DNA of 63,555 bases from the NCBI RefSeq assembly GCF_018260405.1, contig NZ_JAGLBG010000005.1, positions 1 to 63,555 on the forward strand. The letters run 5' to 3'. Made by a program: the position numbers and the translations under genes. Below the pieces are notes generated by a model. The model did no database searches. It saw only the letters and a program-made list of their open reading frames with translations, and was not told the DNA's origin. Numbering within the stretch: position 1 is the stretch's first letter; each line of letters begins with the position of its first letter. Of the stretch, positions 17,647-29,696 are shown piece by piece. The stretch is from Deinococcus sp. (GTDB lineage: Bacteria; Deinococcota; Deinococci; Deinococcales; Deinococcaceae).

Positions 17647-17733
17647 TCCAAAGACAGGCGATAGATTTTCTCGGTCATAAAGGCAAAAAGGGGGCGCAGA
17701 CGCCCAACCGCCCCCGCTCAACCGCCTACAGGC

Positions 17734-19848
<2,115 letters not shown>

Positions 19849-19864
19849 GTGGTTGGCTCCTTTG

Positions 19865-20365
19865 TTATTCCTTTCTCTGTAAAACGTATTGGCAGTAATT
19901 GGGAAAAGCAGCTTCATAAGGCTCTGCCGAACTGACTAACTCCAAAAATTGTTTTTGCGCGTTAAACTTCGCCCTATAACCCATCGCCTCAGCCACGCTG
20001 TCTACGGGAATCCACAACTCGCCCGCAGCTACTCGCGTTGGCACGGCAAGTTTAGGAAGTTCGCTCCCTAAAGCTACGCCTCTGATGTCCCTGGAATGCC
20101 AGACTGCCGTTACCCTGTCACTGTTCGGCTCTAAACGAATGCAGGCGGAAATATCAGCCAAATTGTGAACTGCGTCAAGGTAAGGCATCCAATCTAATAT
20201 GTGGGTGTCTTTGAGTTTGACATACGGGTGATGGGTCCAAAATCTATATTCAGTAACTCTAGGCTGACCATTCAGGGAAATATCCAATCTATTTAGAACG
20301 GGTTTTGCTTGTCCAAGAGAAACATTGCTCAGAAACAAAAGCAGTAGAAGAAAATATCTCAGCAT
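19865..20365 (-). CDS. Secreted stalk-domain-like hypothetical protein
   Basis: 166 residues with an N-terminal signal peptide (MLRYFLLLLLFLSNVSLGQA). The C-terminal part (LWIPVDSVAEAMGYRAKFNA, QKQFLEL) looks like a copper-amine-oxidase N-terminal type beta domain used in Gram-positive and Deinococcus stalk proteins. Base composition is visibly lower in GC than in the paa genes on both sides, and its start lies 16 nt before the paaZ ATG on the same strand. It has no evident link with phenylacetate degradation and may be an insertion into the operon. Confidence 0.6.
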   Translation of the reverse strand: MLRYFLLLLLFLSNVSLGQAKPVLNRLDISLNGQPRVTEYRFWTHHPYVKLKDTHILDWMPYLDAVHNLADISACIRLEPNSDRVTAVWHSRDIRGVALGSELPKLAVPTRVAAGELWIPVDSVAEAMGYRAKFNAQKQFLELVSSAEPYEAAFPNYCQYVLQRKE

Positions 20366-20415
20366 AGTTCTCCTCGCTTCGGCTCAGGCTGGGGCGGGGT
20401 TGGGGGCTTCACGTT

Positions 20416-20595
20416 TCACTCTCCCAAGGGTTGAGCAAAGTCGGCTGTTTTTCGTGGTGAAATTTCACCAGCTTTTGCACGTTCTGGGGCTGCAAAATCC
20501 TCAACTTTGGGCGCTTTTGCGAATATGTCCCAACCTGTTTGCACTTGCTGCAAAGATTGTGGCGCTTCTGAATGTTTGCTCTGGTTGCCCTTCAT
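20416..20595 (-). CDS. Small hypothetical protein after paaD
   Basis: A 59-residue frame from ATG 20595 (MKGNQSKHSEAPQSLQQVQT), preceded by GAGAGG. It is polar, rich in Lys, Ala, Gln and Pro, with no recognisable fold. It starts 15 nt after the paaD stop on the same strand and shares the low-GC character of the next gene. Real coding status is uncertain. Confidence 0.3.
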   Translation of the reverse strand: MKGNQSKHSEAPQSLQQVQTGWDIFAKAPKVEDFAAPERAKAGEISPRKTADFAQPLGE

Positions 20596-20609
20596 TCTCC
20601 CTTTGCCTC

Positions 20610-21095
20610 TCAAACGCTCTTAAACTCCTCAAACGGCTCTTTGCAACTGCCGCACACATACAGCCGCTTGCACAGCGTAGAGCCGAAAGAGGCGGTCAGG
20701 GTCACGTCAAAGCTGCCGCAGCGGGGGCAACGGGTCGGCTCTGACTCCAGCGTAATCAGCCCCTCACCAGCGGGGGCGGGCGGCGCAATCCCGTACTGGC
20801 GCAGGCGTTCGCGGGCGTCGGGCAAAATGGCGTCGGTCGTCCACGGGGGCGTGAGGGTACTAACCACTTCCACGTCGGCCACGCCCAGCCCGCGCACCGC
20901 GTCCTCAATGCTCTGGCGGATGACGTGCAGCGCCGGGCAACCGCTGAAGGTGGGCGTAAAGGTCACGCTGACTTTGGCCCCGTCCACCTCCACGCCGCGC
21001 ACCATGCCCATGTCCACAATAGACACGACGGGGATTTCAGGGTCGGGGACATCCTGAAGGGCCTGCCAGACCTGTTCCGTTTGGAGCTGTGTCAT
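20610..21095 (-). CDS. paaD: PaaD, phenylacetyl-CoA epoxidase assembly protein
   Basis: Accessory protein of the phenylacetyl-CoA 1,2-epoxidase, of the MIP18/SufT-like family. The 161-residue product has DPEIPVVSIVDMGMVRGV near the N-terminus, the TPTFSGCPALHVI cysteine motif, and a C-terminal four-cysteine zinc ribbon (CPRCGS ... CGSCKEP). It lies about 100 nt downstream of paaC. Confidence 0.9.
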   Translation of the reverse strand: MTQLQTEQVWQALQDVPDPEIPVVSIVDMGMVRGVEVDGAKVSVTFTPTFSGCPALHVIRQSIEDAVRGLGVADVEVVSTLTPPWTTDAILPDARERLRQYGIAPPAPAGEGLITLESEPTRCPRCGSFDVTLTASFGSTLCKRLYVCGSCKEPFEEFKSV

Positions 21096-21195
21096 AGCTT
21101 GCTGGTCAGTGGAGAGCGTGCAGGAGGTGGTGGAAAAGCCTGCCAGAGCTTTAGCCCCGGCCAAGTTTCGCCACTCACCACGCACCACTTGCCAC

Positions 21196-21980
<785 letters not shown>

Positions 21981-21984
<4 letters not shown>

Positions 21985-22658
21985 TTGACAGGCTCCTCAT
22001 TGTGCTTGACGGCGGGCTGTTCGCCCACATGCGGGTGTTCGTTCACGCGGCCCGGCATCTGGCCCGAACGCTTGAGTTCGCCCACGTGCCGCCCGATGGT
22101 GCCGTAGTACTGCTGCTGCTTGTAGGTTTTTTCGGTGGCGGGTGCAAACCAGCTTTCCACCGTGCCGGGGTCGGGGTCGGTGGCGACTTTGGCCGCGTCA
22201 GGAAAGACCAGCCATGCCAGTGCGTCCGGGTACTGCTCGTGCGCCTGCCTCAGCGCGTCGCCGGGGCCAGTCGCCTGGACTGCGCCGACCAGATCCACAA
22301 AGGTCATGCTGCGCTTGTGCGACTTCTTGATGCCCACGTGGTACAGGCCCGCTGTGCCACTCACCGCCAGAACGTCCGGCGTACCCACCAGTTCCTGGGG
22401 CGTGGCCATCAGGATGTCGGCCTCACGCACGGCCCACAGGCTCACCGCTGCCGGGCGGCGCACAAACACGTTGCGGGCAGTGACCAGGGCGTGGTCGGGG
22501 TCGCCCGCATGCACAGAGCCGATGGCCTGATAGGGGCGTTTCTCGCTGTCCTGCTTGAAGACTTCCCAGCGGGGCCACTGGGTATCATGGGGTTGGGTAT
22601 CGTGGCGTTGAGTGTCGTGGTGTTGGGTGTCTGGATGGTCAGGTTGGGGTTGGGTCAT
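21981..22658 (-). CDS. paaB: PaaB, bridging subunit of phenylacetyl-CoA epoxidase, extended form
   Basis: 225 residues against about 95 in E. coli. The core PaaB region is WPRWEVFKQDSEKRPYQAIG then SVHAGDPDHALVTARNVFVR; a related segment (MTFVDLVGAVQATGPGDALR) follows, so the protein may hold two PaaB-like units, plus a C-terminal VESWFAPATEKTYKQQQYYG tail. The N-terminus has a short repeat of Gln/Asp/Thr/His (TQHHDTQRHDTQPHDTQ). The extended form appears to be a lineage trait. A 370-bp gap separates it from paaA. Confidence 0.85.
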
Positions 22659-23026
22659 GTCTTTTTCTCCAGCGGCTTGAGCTTACGCATGGGTTACCCC
22701 TGCGCCCCTGCGGGGCATCTCCCCTTAAAAGGGAGGCTTGGGGGCAGGTTTTAGCCCCCCTTTTAAAGCATTTGGGTACAGATAATGCCCTTATGGCCCT
22801 TTCCCTTTGCGGGCCAACTCGCACACACTTCTCGCTCATATCACCCAATGGTTTCAGCTACGTGCCTTTCTCGTTTTTGCCCAGAAGATGTAAGACATCT
22901 CACCGAAAGAGCGAGAAGCTTTATGTCCTATGGAGTCCAGCAGTGTAAAGCGTGTGCCTTAGTCAGCCCTTGGCCGGGGAGGGCCTTGCAAAGCAAAGAA
23001 GGAGGGGGTAAACGAAGAAGGAGTGC
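22659..23026. other. Gap between paaA and paaB with a cluster of hairpins
   Basis: No gene is evident in 368 bp. Three adjacent hairpins lie at 22705-22715 (CCCC/GGGG), 22719-22735 (CTCCC/GGGAG around CTTAAAA) and 22740-22759 (GGGGGC/GCCCCC, followed on the plus strand by TTTT). They could attenuate or process the paa transcript between its first and second genes. Confidence 0.4.
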
Positions 23027-24004
<978 letters not shown>

Positions 24005-24043
24005 AAGACAACCTCCTAGATCGGATAGAACTTTGGACTGATC

Positions 24044-24051
24044 TCAGTATA
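24044..24051 (-). promoter_or_regulatory. -10 box of the paaA promoter
   Basis: On the minus strand GTATACTG contains TATACT, directly downstream of the PaaR-type operator, so the operator fills the spacer between the -35 and -10 positions. The -35 is weak. Confidence 0.55.
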
Positions 24052-24067
24052 CCTAACGAGCGTTAGG
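24052..24067. promoter_or_regulatory. PaaR-type operator upstream of paaA
   Basis: CCTAACG-AG-CGTTAGG is a perfect inverted repeat with 7-bp arms and a 2-bp centre. It fits the pseudopalindrome CNAACGNNCGTTNG that I recall for the TetR-family repressor PaaR of Thermus thermophilus. Bound repressor would block RNA polymerase, and phenylacetyl-CoA would relieve it. I found no second copy in the window. Confidence 0.8.
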
Positions 24068-24091
24068 TTGTGTGTACTTTCAAAGGTTTAA

Positions 24092-24215
24092 TAAGGCTGC
24101 GGATTGAATCGGGCGCGAAGGGATTTAGTCCGAGCGCAGGCGAGCACGAAAAGATGCGGCTTTGGCGCTCTGGCGGTGCAGGCGGCGCCGTCTTGGGCCA
24201 AACAGTTGTACCCCG
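24092..24215 (+). repeat. Family 1 intergenic repeat, copy F (long form)
   Basis: GGATTGAATCGGGC, GGGATTTAGTCCGAGCGCAGGCGAG, GAAAAGATGCGG, then a tail with GGCGGTGCAGGCGGCGCCGTC and TTGGGCCAAAC that matches the tail of copy B. It occupies the space between the paa operator and the acyltransferase gene. Confidence 0.6.
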
Positions 24216-24241
24216 TCCACGCGCAAGGCTTTTGCAAGGCT

Positions 24242-24874
24242 ATGGCCCTCATACTGCGGGACGTGTTCCCCACCTGGAAAAACCTGCCGCATACACCTGG
24301 CTCCCGCGCTGCCCTGGTCTGCTTGAGGCTGGCGGGCTGGACGCCCGTGCTGGAGCCGCCGCCCGGCCTCAAGTTCGTGGTCGCCGCCGGGCCACACACT
24401 GCCAACGCCGACTTCTGGGTCGCGCTGTTCTGGATCTGGGCCACGCGCACGCCTATGCGCTGGGTCGGTAAGCACCAGCTGTTCAGCGGGCCGCAGGGCA
24501 GCTTCATGCGGGCGGTCGGCGGCATCTCGCTAGACCGCAGCAAGGCCAAAGCCAACTTCGTAGGCGCCGTGGTCGAACTGATTCATATGCAGCCCGAAAT
24601 CGCGCTGGCCGTCGCCCCGGAAGGCAGCCGTGCCTACACGCCCTACTGGAAAACGGGGTTTTACTGCATGGCGCAGGAAGCGGGCGTACCAATTGGCGTC
24701 ATGGCACTCGACTGGGGCCGCAAACGCATCGGGATTACCGGATACGTGCAGCCCACCGGTGATATCGAGGCCGATTTTGCCAGTATCGCTGCACTGCTGG
24801 GGGGCGTGCAGGGCCGCTACCCCAAAAACCAGGGGCCGATTGCGCCGCGCCCGGTGCAACCAAAATCTGTTTAA
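24242..24874 (+). CDS. Lysophospholipid acyltransferase family protein (PlsC-like)
   Basis: 210 residues. The acyltransferase motifs are an HX4D variant (HTANAD in AAGPHTANADFW, about residue 46), PEGSR in ALAVAPEGSRAYT, and a long interval with WKTGFYCMAQEAGVPI. Probably acylates lysophosphatidate or a related lipid at the membrane. I chose ATG 24242 because the upstream extension of the frame is family 1 repeat sequence. A mobile-like repeat begins 5 nt after its stop. Confidence 0.8.
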   Translation: MALILRDVFPTWKNLPHTPGSRAALVCLRLAGWTPVLEPPPGLKFVVAAGPHTANADFWVALFWIWATRTPMRWVGKHQLFSGPQGSFMRAVGGISLDRSKAKANFVGAVVELIHMQPEIALAVAPEGSRAYTPYWKTGFYCMAQEAGVPIGVMALDWGRKRIGITGYVQPTGDIEADFASIAALLGGVQGRYPKNQGPIAPRPVQPKSV

Positions 24875-24878
24875 CACC

Positions 24879-25016
24879 TAGAGCATCGTGCAAAAAGAGG
24901 GTGCTCTTTTGACCATTTTTTGCCGAGTGCAACGAGTGAAATAAAAAGAGCAGGACGGAGAATGAAGGGGGCGGCGGTGTTTTTCCAACGTGCCCATACT
25001 TCGGAGAACTGCTCTA
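24879..25016 (-). mobile_element. Family 2 MITE-like element, copy 1
   Basis: 138 bp, non-coding. On the minus strand it starts TAGAGCAGTTCTCCGAAGT and ends TGCACGATGCTCTA, with short inverted ends TAGAGCA and a purine-rich centre. It lies between the acyltransferase and nrdR genes. The internal hairpin near the right end is degraded in this copy. It is about 80-90% like the copies at 31097, 35794, 51136 and 53088 by eye. Confidence 0.8.
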
Positions 25017-25040
25017 GGTAACCTAGACTCTGCCCGCCAC

Positions 25041-25538
25041 CTAGCGCCCAGGGCCTGAATCGCCTTTGTCGGTGTCAGGTTCGGCTGGTACTTCGCCCTG
25101 ATCCTTCAAGCCGCGAATTTCCTCGATAAAGCGCTCCAGACTGTCGAAATCGCGGTACACGCTGGCAAAACGGATGTAGGCCACGTCGTCCAGCGGGCGC
25201 AGAAAGGTCATGGCCCGCCTACCGATCTCGCTCGCCGGAATCTCGGCGGCTTGCACGTCGTCTTCAAAGCTGTAGGCAAAGGCTCGGAGCCGGGCCTCGT
25301 CCACGGGGCGCTTCTCGGTGGCAAGACTTAGGCCGCGCAGCAGTTTGTCGGGGTTAAAGGCTTCGCGCAGCCCGCTGCGTTTGACCACCATCAGCGGTTC
25401 TAGCTGGGCGCGTTCATAGGTGGTAAAGCGCCGCGCACAGCTCAGGCACTCGCGGCGGCGGCGGATACTGGCCCCATCGTCGCTGGGGCGCGAGTTGACC
25501 ACTTTGCTGTCGGGGGCCGAGCAATAGGGACACTTCAT
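25041..25538 (-). CDS. nrdR: Transcriptional repressor NrdR
   Basis: ATP-cone repressor of ribonucleotide reductase genes. The 165-residue protein starts MKCPYCSAPDSKVVNSRPSD with the zinc ribbon completed by CLSCARRFTTYER, then the ATP-cone (VVKRSGLREAFNPDKLLRG). The C-terminus has an added acidic tail (EPDTDKGDSGPGR). No nrd gene is adjacent. Confidence 0.95.
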   Translation of the reverse strand: MKCPYCSAPDSKVVNSRPSDDGASIRRRRECLSCARRFTTYERAQLEPLMVVKRSGLREAFNPDKLLRGLSLATEKRPVDEARLRAFAYSFEDDVQAAEIPASEIGRRAMTFLRPLDDVAYIRFASVYRDFDSLERFIEEIRGLKDQGEVPAEPDTDKGDSGPGR

Positions 25539-25618
25539 ACGGTGGGCAGGGCGCAGGAGGCGGGGGGCGGTGAAAGGGGCAACTTACGGCTCATAGCTCA
25601 TAGGTACGGCACGATAGT

Positions 25619-26311
25619 TCATAGGTACGGCACGTCGGGCAGTCGCAGTTTAGGGGCAGCTTCCAATGGAATTTCCAGCACGTTGCCGCGCAGCCGGGTC
25701 ACGGCCAGGGCCAGCACCGCTTCGGCCACGGGCGCGTCGAGGGCTTCTTCGCCCGTGCTGGCGCGTTCGGGCAGCACCATATTCACGCGCATGTCTTCCT
25801 GCTGGGCCTTTTCGACCAATCCGCGTAAAGCCCCGCGCTGGGGGTAGACCTGAAGGCTGCGGTCTTCCAGATGCGGCCCGATAATGGTCAGCCAGGTACC
25901 GGGCAGGCGCCGGGCGATGATCTGCGCGATGCCGACGCTGCTTTTGACATTTCCGTTGAACAGCTCCATCCACTCGCCCTCACTCATGGACGTAAAAGAC
26001 ACGCTGGCGCGTTTGTCGGCCACATGCACCACGCCGTGCAAAGCCCCGAAAATCTGGGTGATGCGGCTCTGGGCACTAACAAAATCAAGCGGCACGGTCA
26101 CATCGGCTTTCAGCGGAATAGCCTCGCCGCCCAGCAGTTCGATGGTGCTGGCCGCAGAAGCCAGGGTTTCGGAATTGTTGCCGATAAGCACCAGACTCGC
26201 TCCGGCGCGGGCCAGGGCCGTGCTGACGATCCGGCCATAGCCCTGATCGGCGGCAGTCACGGCGATCACCTTTCCGGCTAGGCTCTGCGGCGTGCCGAGT
26301 GCATAGGTCAT
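25619..26311 (-). CDS. SDR-fold protein with degraded active site
   Basis: 230-residue Rossmann-fold protein of the short-chain dehydrogenase superfamily. The nucleotide motif is altered (TAADQGYGRIV instead of TGxxxGxG), the NAG position reads HVADKR, and the catalytic YxxxK is replaced by YPQRGALRG. It may bind a nucleotide without being a dehydrogenase. The last 16 nt of the gene, encoding the VPYL end, are repeated just downstream (25599-25614). Confidence 0.7.
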   Translation of the reverse strand: MTYALGTPQSLAGKVIAVTAADQGYGRIVSTALARAGASLVLIGNNSETLASAASTIELLGGEAIPLKADVTVPLDFVSAQSRITQIFGALHGVVHVADKRASVSFTSMSEGEWMELFNGNVKSSVGIAQIIARRLPGTWLTIIGPHLEDRSLQVYPQRGALRGLVEKAQQEDMRVNMVLPERASTGEEALDAPVAEAVLALAVTRLRGNVLEIPLEAAPKLRLPDVPYL

Positions 26312-26354
26312 GGCTTAAAGATAAGGGCTGAGCTGGCCCGGAAAGCGGCGCGAA

Positions 26355-27077
26355 TCATAAATCCGGTTCGCCGTCGAAGTCGTGCTCTGGCACCACCGTC
26401 ACCACGCCGCCCTCGCCCACACGCCGCCGCTTACGCAGCATGGCGGGTTCCTTGTCGAGGTTGAACACGAAATGGCGGGGACGGCGCTCACGTAACCACG
26501 TTTCGAGCGCTACCAACCGGGGCCGGAAGCGGATGAACTCGCGCAGTTGCCGGATCGGAATAAAGCGGGCCTCCTGCACGTCGCGGTCGGGGTCGCGTGG
26601 TTGCAGCTCGCCGCTGACCTCACGGGCCGTGTAGAAAAACTGGAGGTGATGCCCCCAGGTCTGCGCCTGAAATTCGACGATAAAGGCGAGGTCGCGCAGT
26701 TCGACGACCAGTCCAGTTTCCTCGAAAGTTTCGCGGCGTGCGCCGTCTTGCACAAGTTCCCCTGTCTCCAGGCCACCTTTGGGCAGCGACCAGCGCCCAC
26801 GCTCGCGCACCAGCAAAATCTCGTCGCCGCGCAAGATGATGCACCCCACTCCGATGCGGGGAGCGGCCAGCGGCTGCTTGTGCCCACGCTTGCTGGGAGC
26901 CGCCGGAACAGGCACAGCGGTGGTGTTGGTCACCTGTCCGGGCCGCAGCGTCGCCGGAGCGGGGGCCGTGCGCCGACGCCGACGCCTGCGCTGATTGTTG
27001 TTCTGGGCCGCGCCGCCTGCCGGGGTTCCTGGCTGGGCTGCCTTGTTCTTTTCTGGTTTGGGCCGATCTTCTGCCAT
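26355..27077 (-). CDS. NUDIX hydrolase with basic N-terminal tail
   Basis: 240 residues. Residues about 85-220 form a NUDIX domain with the box GGLETGELVQDGARRETFEE then TGLVVEL (GX5EX7REUXEEXGU is complete). The first 70 residues are low-complexity and very basic (NNNQRRRRRRRTAPAP), suggesting binding to RNA or nucleoprotein. Its ATG overlaps the dnaB stop as TAATG, so it is translationally coupled to the replicative helicase. The substrate is unknown; Deinococcus encodes many NUDIX proteins. Confidence 0.88.
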   Translation of the reverse strand: MAEDRPKPEKNKAAQPGTPAGGAAQNNNQRRRRRRRTAPAPATLRPGQVTNTTAVPVPAAPSKRGHKQPLAAPRIGVGCIILRGDEILLVRERGRWSLPKGGLETGELVQDGARRETFEETGLVVELRDLAFIVEFQAQTWGHHLQFFYTAREVSGELQPRDPDRDVQEARFIPIRQLREFIRFRPRLVALETWLRERRPRHFVFNLDKEPAMLRKRRRVGEGGVVTVVPEHDFDGEPDL

Positions 27078-28420
27078 TACACACCCTCCGGCGCAAGATC
27101 GTTGAAGCGAACGTGTGCGCTATGAAATTGCAACTTAACGGTGCCGACCGGGCCGTTGCGCTGCTTGCCGATGATAATTTCGGCGATGCCCTGCTGGTCG
27201 GTTTCTTTGTTGTAGTACTCGTCACGGTAAATGAACATCACGATGTCGGCGTCTTGCTCGATTGCGCCCGATTCACGCAGGTCACTAAGCATCGGCCTGT
27301 GATTGGGACGCTGCTCTACGGCACGCGACAGCTGCGAAAGCACCATGATCGGCACTTCGAGCTCACGCGCCAGCCCCTTGAGGCCGCGCGAAATGGTGCT
27401 GATTTCCTGCTGACGGTTGTCGCTGCCGCCGTTGCTCTTGCCGCCCGACATCAGTTGCAGGTAATCAATCACCACCAGTCCCAGCTGCCCATGCTGCGCC
27501 GACATGCGCCGGAGCTTGCTGCGCAGGCCGTTAAGGGTCAGGTCTGGCTCGTCGTCGATAATCATTGGGGCCTCGGCCAACCGCCCCGCCGCGTGCGCCA
27601 AGCGCTCGAAATCGCGCTCATTGAGTTGCCCGCTGCGAATGCGGTTCATGTCCACGCGGGCCTCGCTGCACAGCATTCGCAGGGCCAGTTGCACGCTGGG
27701 CATTTCCAGACTGAAAACCGCAACCGCTTTTTCGCCGCGCAGAGCAACGTTCTGGGCGATAGAAAGCGCGAAGGCGGTTTTTCCCATGCTCGGACGCGCG
27801 GCCAGCACATTCAGACTGCCCTTCTGGAGGCCCGAAATTTGCTCGTCGAGGTCCTTAAAGCCGCTGCTCACGCCGTCGGGAATGCCTTTGTTGGCGTGCA
27901 GCAGGGTGATGTACTCGAAAGTGTCCTGCACGACCTCGCTCATCTCGGCAAAACCCTGACTCTTCTTTTGCTCGGCCACCTCGAAGATCAGCTTCTCGGC
28001 GCGGTCCAGCAGGTCTTCGAGGGGCAAGTTGGCGTCGTAGCCCAGCTGCATGACCTTGCCGCTGGCGCTAATCAGCTGTCTCAGCGTGTGTTTTTCCTGC
28101 ACAATGCGGGCGTAATGCTCGGCGTAGGCGGCGGTGGGCACCTGCTCGGACAGCCCGATCAGGTAGGTCAGGCCGCCGATCTCGTCAAGCTGTCCCTTAC
28201 CGCGCAGGTCTTCGCTGAGGGTCACTAGATCGACCGGTTCGCCGCGCTCTTGCAAAGTACGCATGGCCGCAAAAATCTTGCGGTGTCCCTCGCGGTAGAA
28301 CATTTCGGGAATGACAGTATCCCCCAGCTGGGTCAGGGTATCGTTGTCGAGCAAAATACTGCCCAGAACGCTAATTTCAGCTTCCTGGCTGTGGGGCGCG
28401 ACGCGCGGCGTAAGTTCCAA
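27077..28420 (-). CDS. dnaB: Replicative DNA helicase DnaB
   Basis: Hexameric helicase at the replication fork. The 447-residue protein has the N-terminal domain (SQEAEISVLGSILLDNDTL), the Walker A ARPSMGKTAFALSIA, the Walker B VVIDYLQLMSG, and the DLRESGAIEQDADIV arginine-finger region. I prefer TTG 28420 (product LELTPRVAPHSQ) because AGAGAGG lies 6 nt upstream; TTG 28456 in the same frame is the alternative. It is divergent from the pilin genes and coupled to a NUDIX gene. Confidence 0.93.
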   Translation of the reverse strand: MELTPRVAPHSQEAEISVLGSILLDNDTLTQLGDTVIPEMFYREGHRKIFAAMRTLQERGEPVDLVTLSEDLRGKGQLDEIGGLTYLIGLSEQVPTAAYAEHYARIVQEKHTLRQLISASGKVMQLGYDANLPLEDLLDRAEKLIFEVAEQKKSQGFAEMSEVVQDTFEYITLLHANKGIPDGVSSGFKDLDEQISGLQKGSLNVLAARPSMGKTAFALSIAQNVALRGEKAVAVFSLEMPSVQLALRMLCSEARVDMNRIRSGQLNERDFERLAHAAGRLAEAPMIIDDEPDLTLNGLRSKLRRMSAQHGQLGLVVIDYLQLMSGGKSNGGSDNRQQEISTISRGLKGLARELEVPIMVLSQLSRAVEQRPNHRPMLSDLRESGAIEQDADIVMFIYRDEYYNKETDQQGIAEIIIGKQRNGPVGTVKLQFHSAHVRFNDLAPEGV

Positions 28421-28878
28421 CAGGGGCCTCTCTTCCGGCCTCCCCTGACGACCCAACCTGAGTGTGCAGGTTGCGCCCGAAAAGGACCGACAAAGTGAAT
28501 TTAGGGGTGGAAGGCGGGGCTTCCATTCGCCGTACCCGGAGGCGCGGCTGAACTGAGGGGCAGCATATCACTTTGGCCGCAGTGACCCCCGGGCGTTCTT
28601 ACTGCAACTCTTACAAAGTATGACAGACCCTACCCCCCCATCCAGAAAGTGGCGTTCTGGACGACCTTCCGGGTTATCAGGCTTACCAGGATGCACCGAG
28701 GACTACCCCCAAAACAGGTCTCAGCCCTTTCTCCGTACCGTAAGAGTCCTGTTAGAACACGCTGCGTAATCTGTGGTCAAGCAGGAACGGAAGACATCCG
28801 GACACCGCTAAATGCAATAAGTAGGCAACGCGGAACCATACATAACATTATCCGCCGCGCCGAACCAGGAGAACTCAC
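28421..28878. other. Divergent intergenic region between dnaB and pilin genes
   Basis: 458 bp without a supported gene. A perfect palindrome AACCTG-AGTGTG-CAGGTT lies at 28455-28472, just upstream of the chosen dnaB start. A GGAG box precedes the first pilin ATG. I see no clear promoter pair for either side. Confidence 0.35.
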
Positions 28879-29250
28879 ATGACCAACAGCACCCAAGGCT
28901 TCACCCTGATCGAACTGCTCATCGTAATCGCCATCATCGGTATTCTGGCCGCCGTTCTGATCCCTAACCTGCTGAGCGCCCGCGCCAAGGCCAACGACAG
29001 CGCCGCGATGGCCTACACCCGCAACTGCTTCACCGCCGTGGAACTGAGCCGTAACAGCACCACCCAGGCCCTGCCCGCCAACGGCAGCTGTGAAGGCGCT
29101 GCCCTGGGCACCAACGCCCTCAAGCCCACCGCTTCGGTGCCTACTGCTGGTACCTACGCTGCGACCACTGGCGGCGGCTTTATGGTCACCGTTACTGGTG
29201 TGAGCGGCAAGGTCTTCACCTTCGACGGCAGCACCATGACCCAGAGCTAA
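28879..29250 (+). CDS. Type IV pilin-like protein, copy 1
   Basis: 123 residues. A short leader MTNSTQG precedes the prepilin cleavage site G/FTLIELLIVIAIIGIL with Glu5 of the mature protein. The globular part is small, with two cysteines (about residues 51 and 74) that probably form a disulfide, and is rich in Thr, Ala and Gly. This is the minimal pilin type seen in Thermus and Deinococcus. GGAG lies upstream. A terminator separates it from the second pilin. Confidence 0.9.
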   Translation: MTNSTQGFTLIELLIVIAIIGILAAVLIPNLLSARAKANDSAAMAYTRNCFTAVELSRNSTTQALPANGSCEGAALGTNALKPTASVPTAGTYAATTGGGFMVTVTGVSGKVFTFDGSTMTQS

Positions 29251-29278
29251 GCTGATTAACCTCAGCTAACTTGAACCC

Positions 29279-29306
29279 TCACTCCCACCCGGGGTGGGGG
29301 TTTTTC
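29279..29306 (+). terminator. Terminator between the two pilin genes
   Basis: CCCACCC followed directly by GGGGTGGGGG and TTTTT. It should limit read-through so that the first pilin is made in excess of the second pilin and the ligase. Confidence 0.75.
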
Positions 29307-29321
29307 AAGCATAGAGCCAAG

Positions 29322-29696
29322 ATGAAAACCAATGCTACCCAAGGTTTCACCCTGATCGAACTGCTGATCGTGATCGCCATCATCGGTATTCTGGCCGCCG
29401 TCCTGATTCCCAGTCTGCTCAGTGCCCGCGCCAAGGCCAACGACAGCGCTGCATATGCCTTTTTGCGTCACTGCATTACAGCTATGGAGATAAAACGTGA
29501 CCAGCAAGGGTACATTGTGAACGCGGCCCGGTGCGACGATCCTCTGCTCACCGACGCAGCCCAGACCCTGCCCTCTTCGGTCAGCAGCACCCTTATTACG
29601 CCCAATGCCAACCGTTCAGATTACAATATCTCTGTGACCAGTATTACTGGTAAACTATTCAAGTATGAAAACGGCCAGTTTATTCAGGGCAGCTGA
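29322..29696 (+). CDS. Type IV pilin-like protein, copy 2
   Basis: 124 residues. The leader MKTNATQG and the first 45 mature residues are almost identical to copy 1, even at the DNA level (about 110 bp with few changes), while the C-terminal part (HCITAMEIKRDQQ, ARCDDP) is quite different. It again has two cysteines. This pattern fits duplication with later divergence or gene conversion of the N-terminus. ATG 29322 is chosen for the leader length; the Shine-Dalgarno sequence is weak. Confidence 0.88.
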   Translation: MKTNATQGFTLIELLIVIAIIGILAAVLIPSLLSARAKANDSAAYAFLRHCITAMEIKRDQQGYIVNAARCDDPLLTDAAQTLPSSVSSTLITPNANRSDYNISVTSITGKLFKYENGQFIQGS

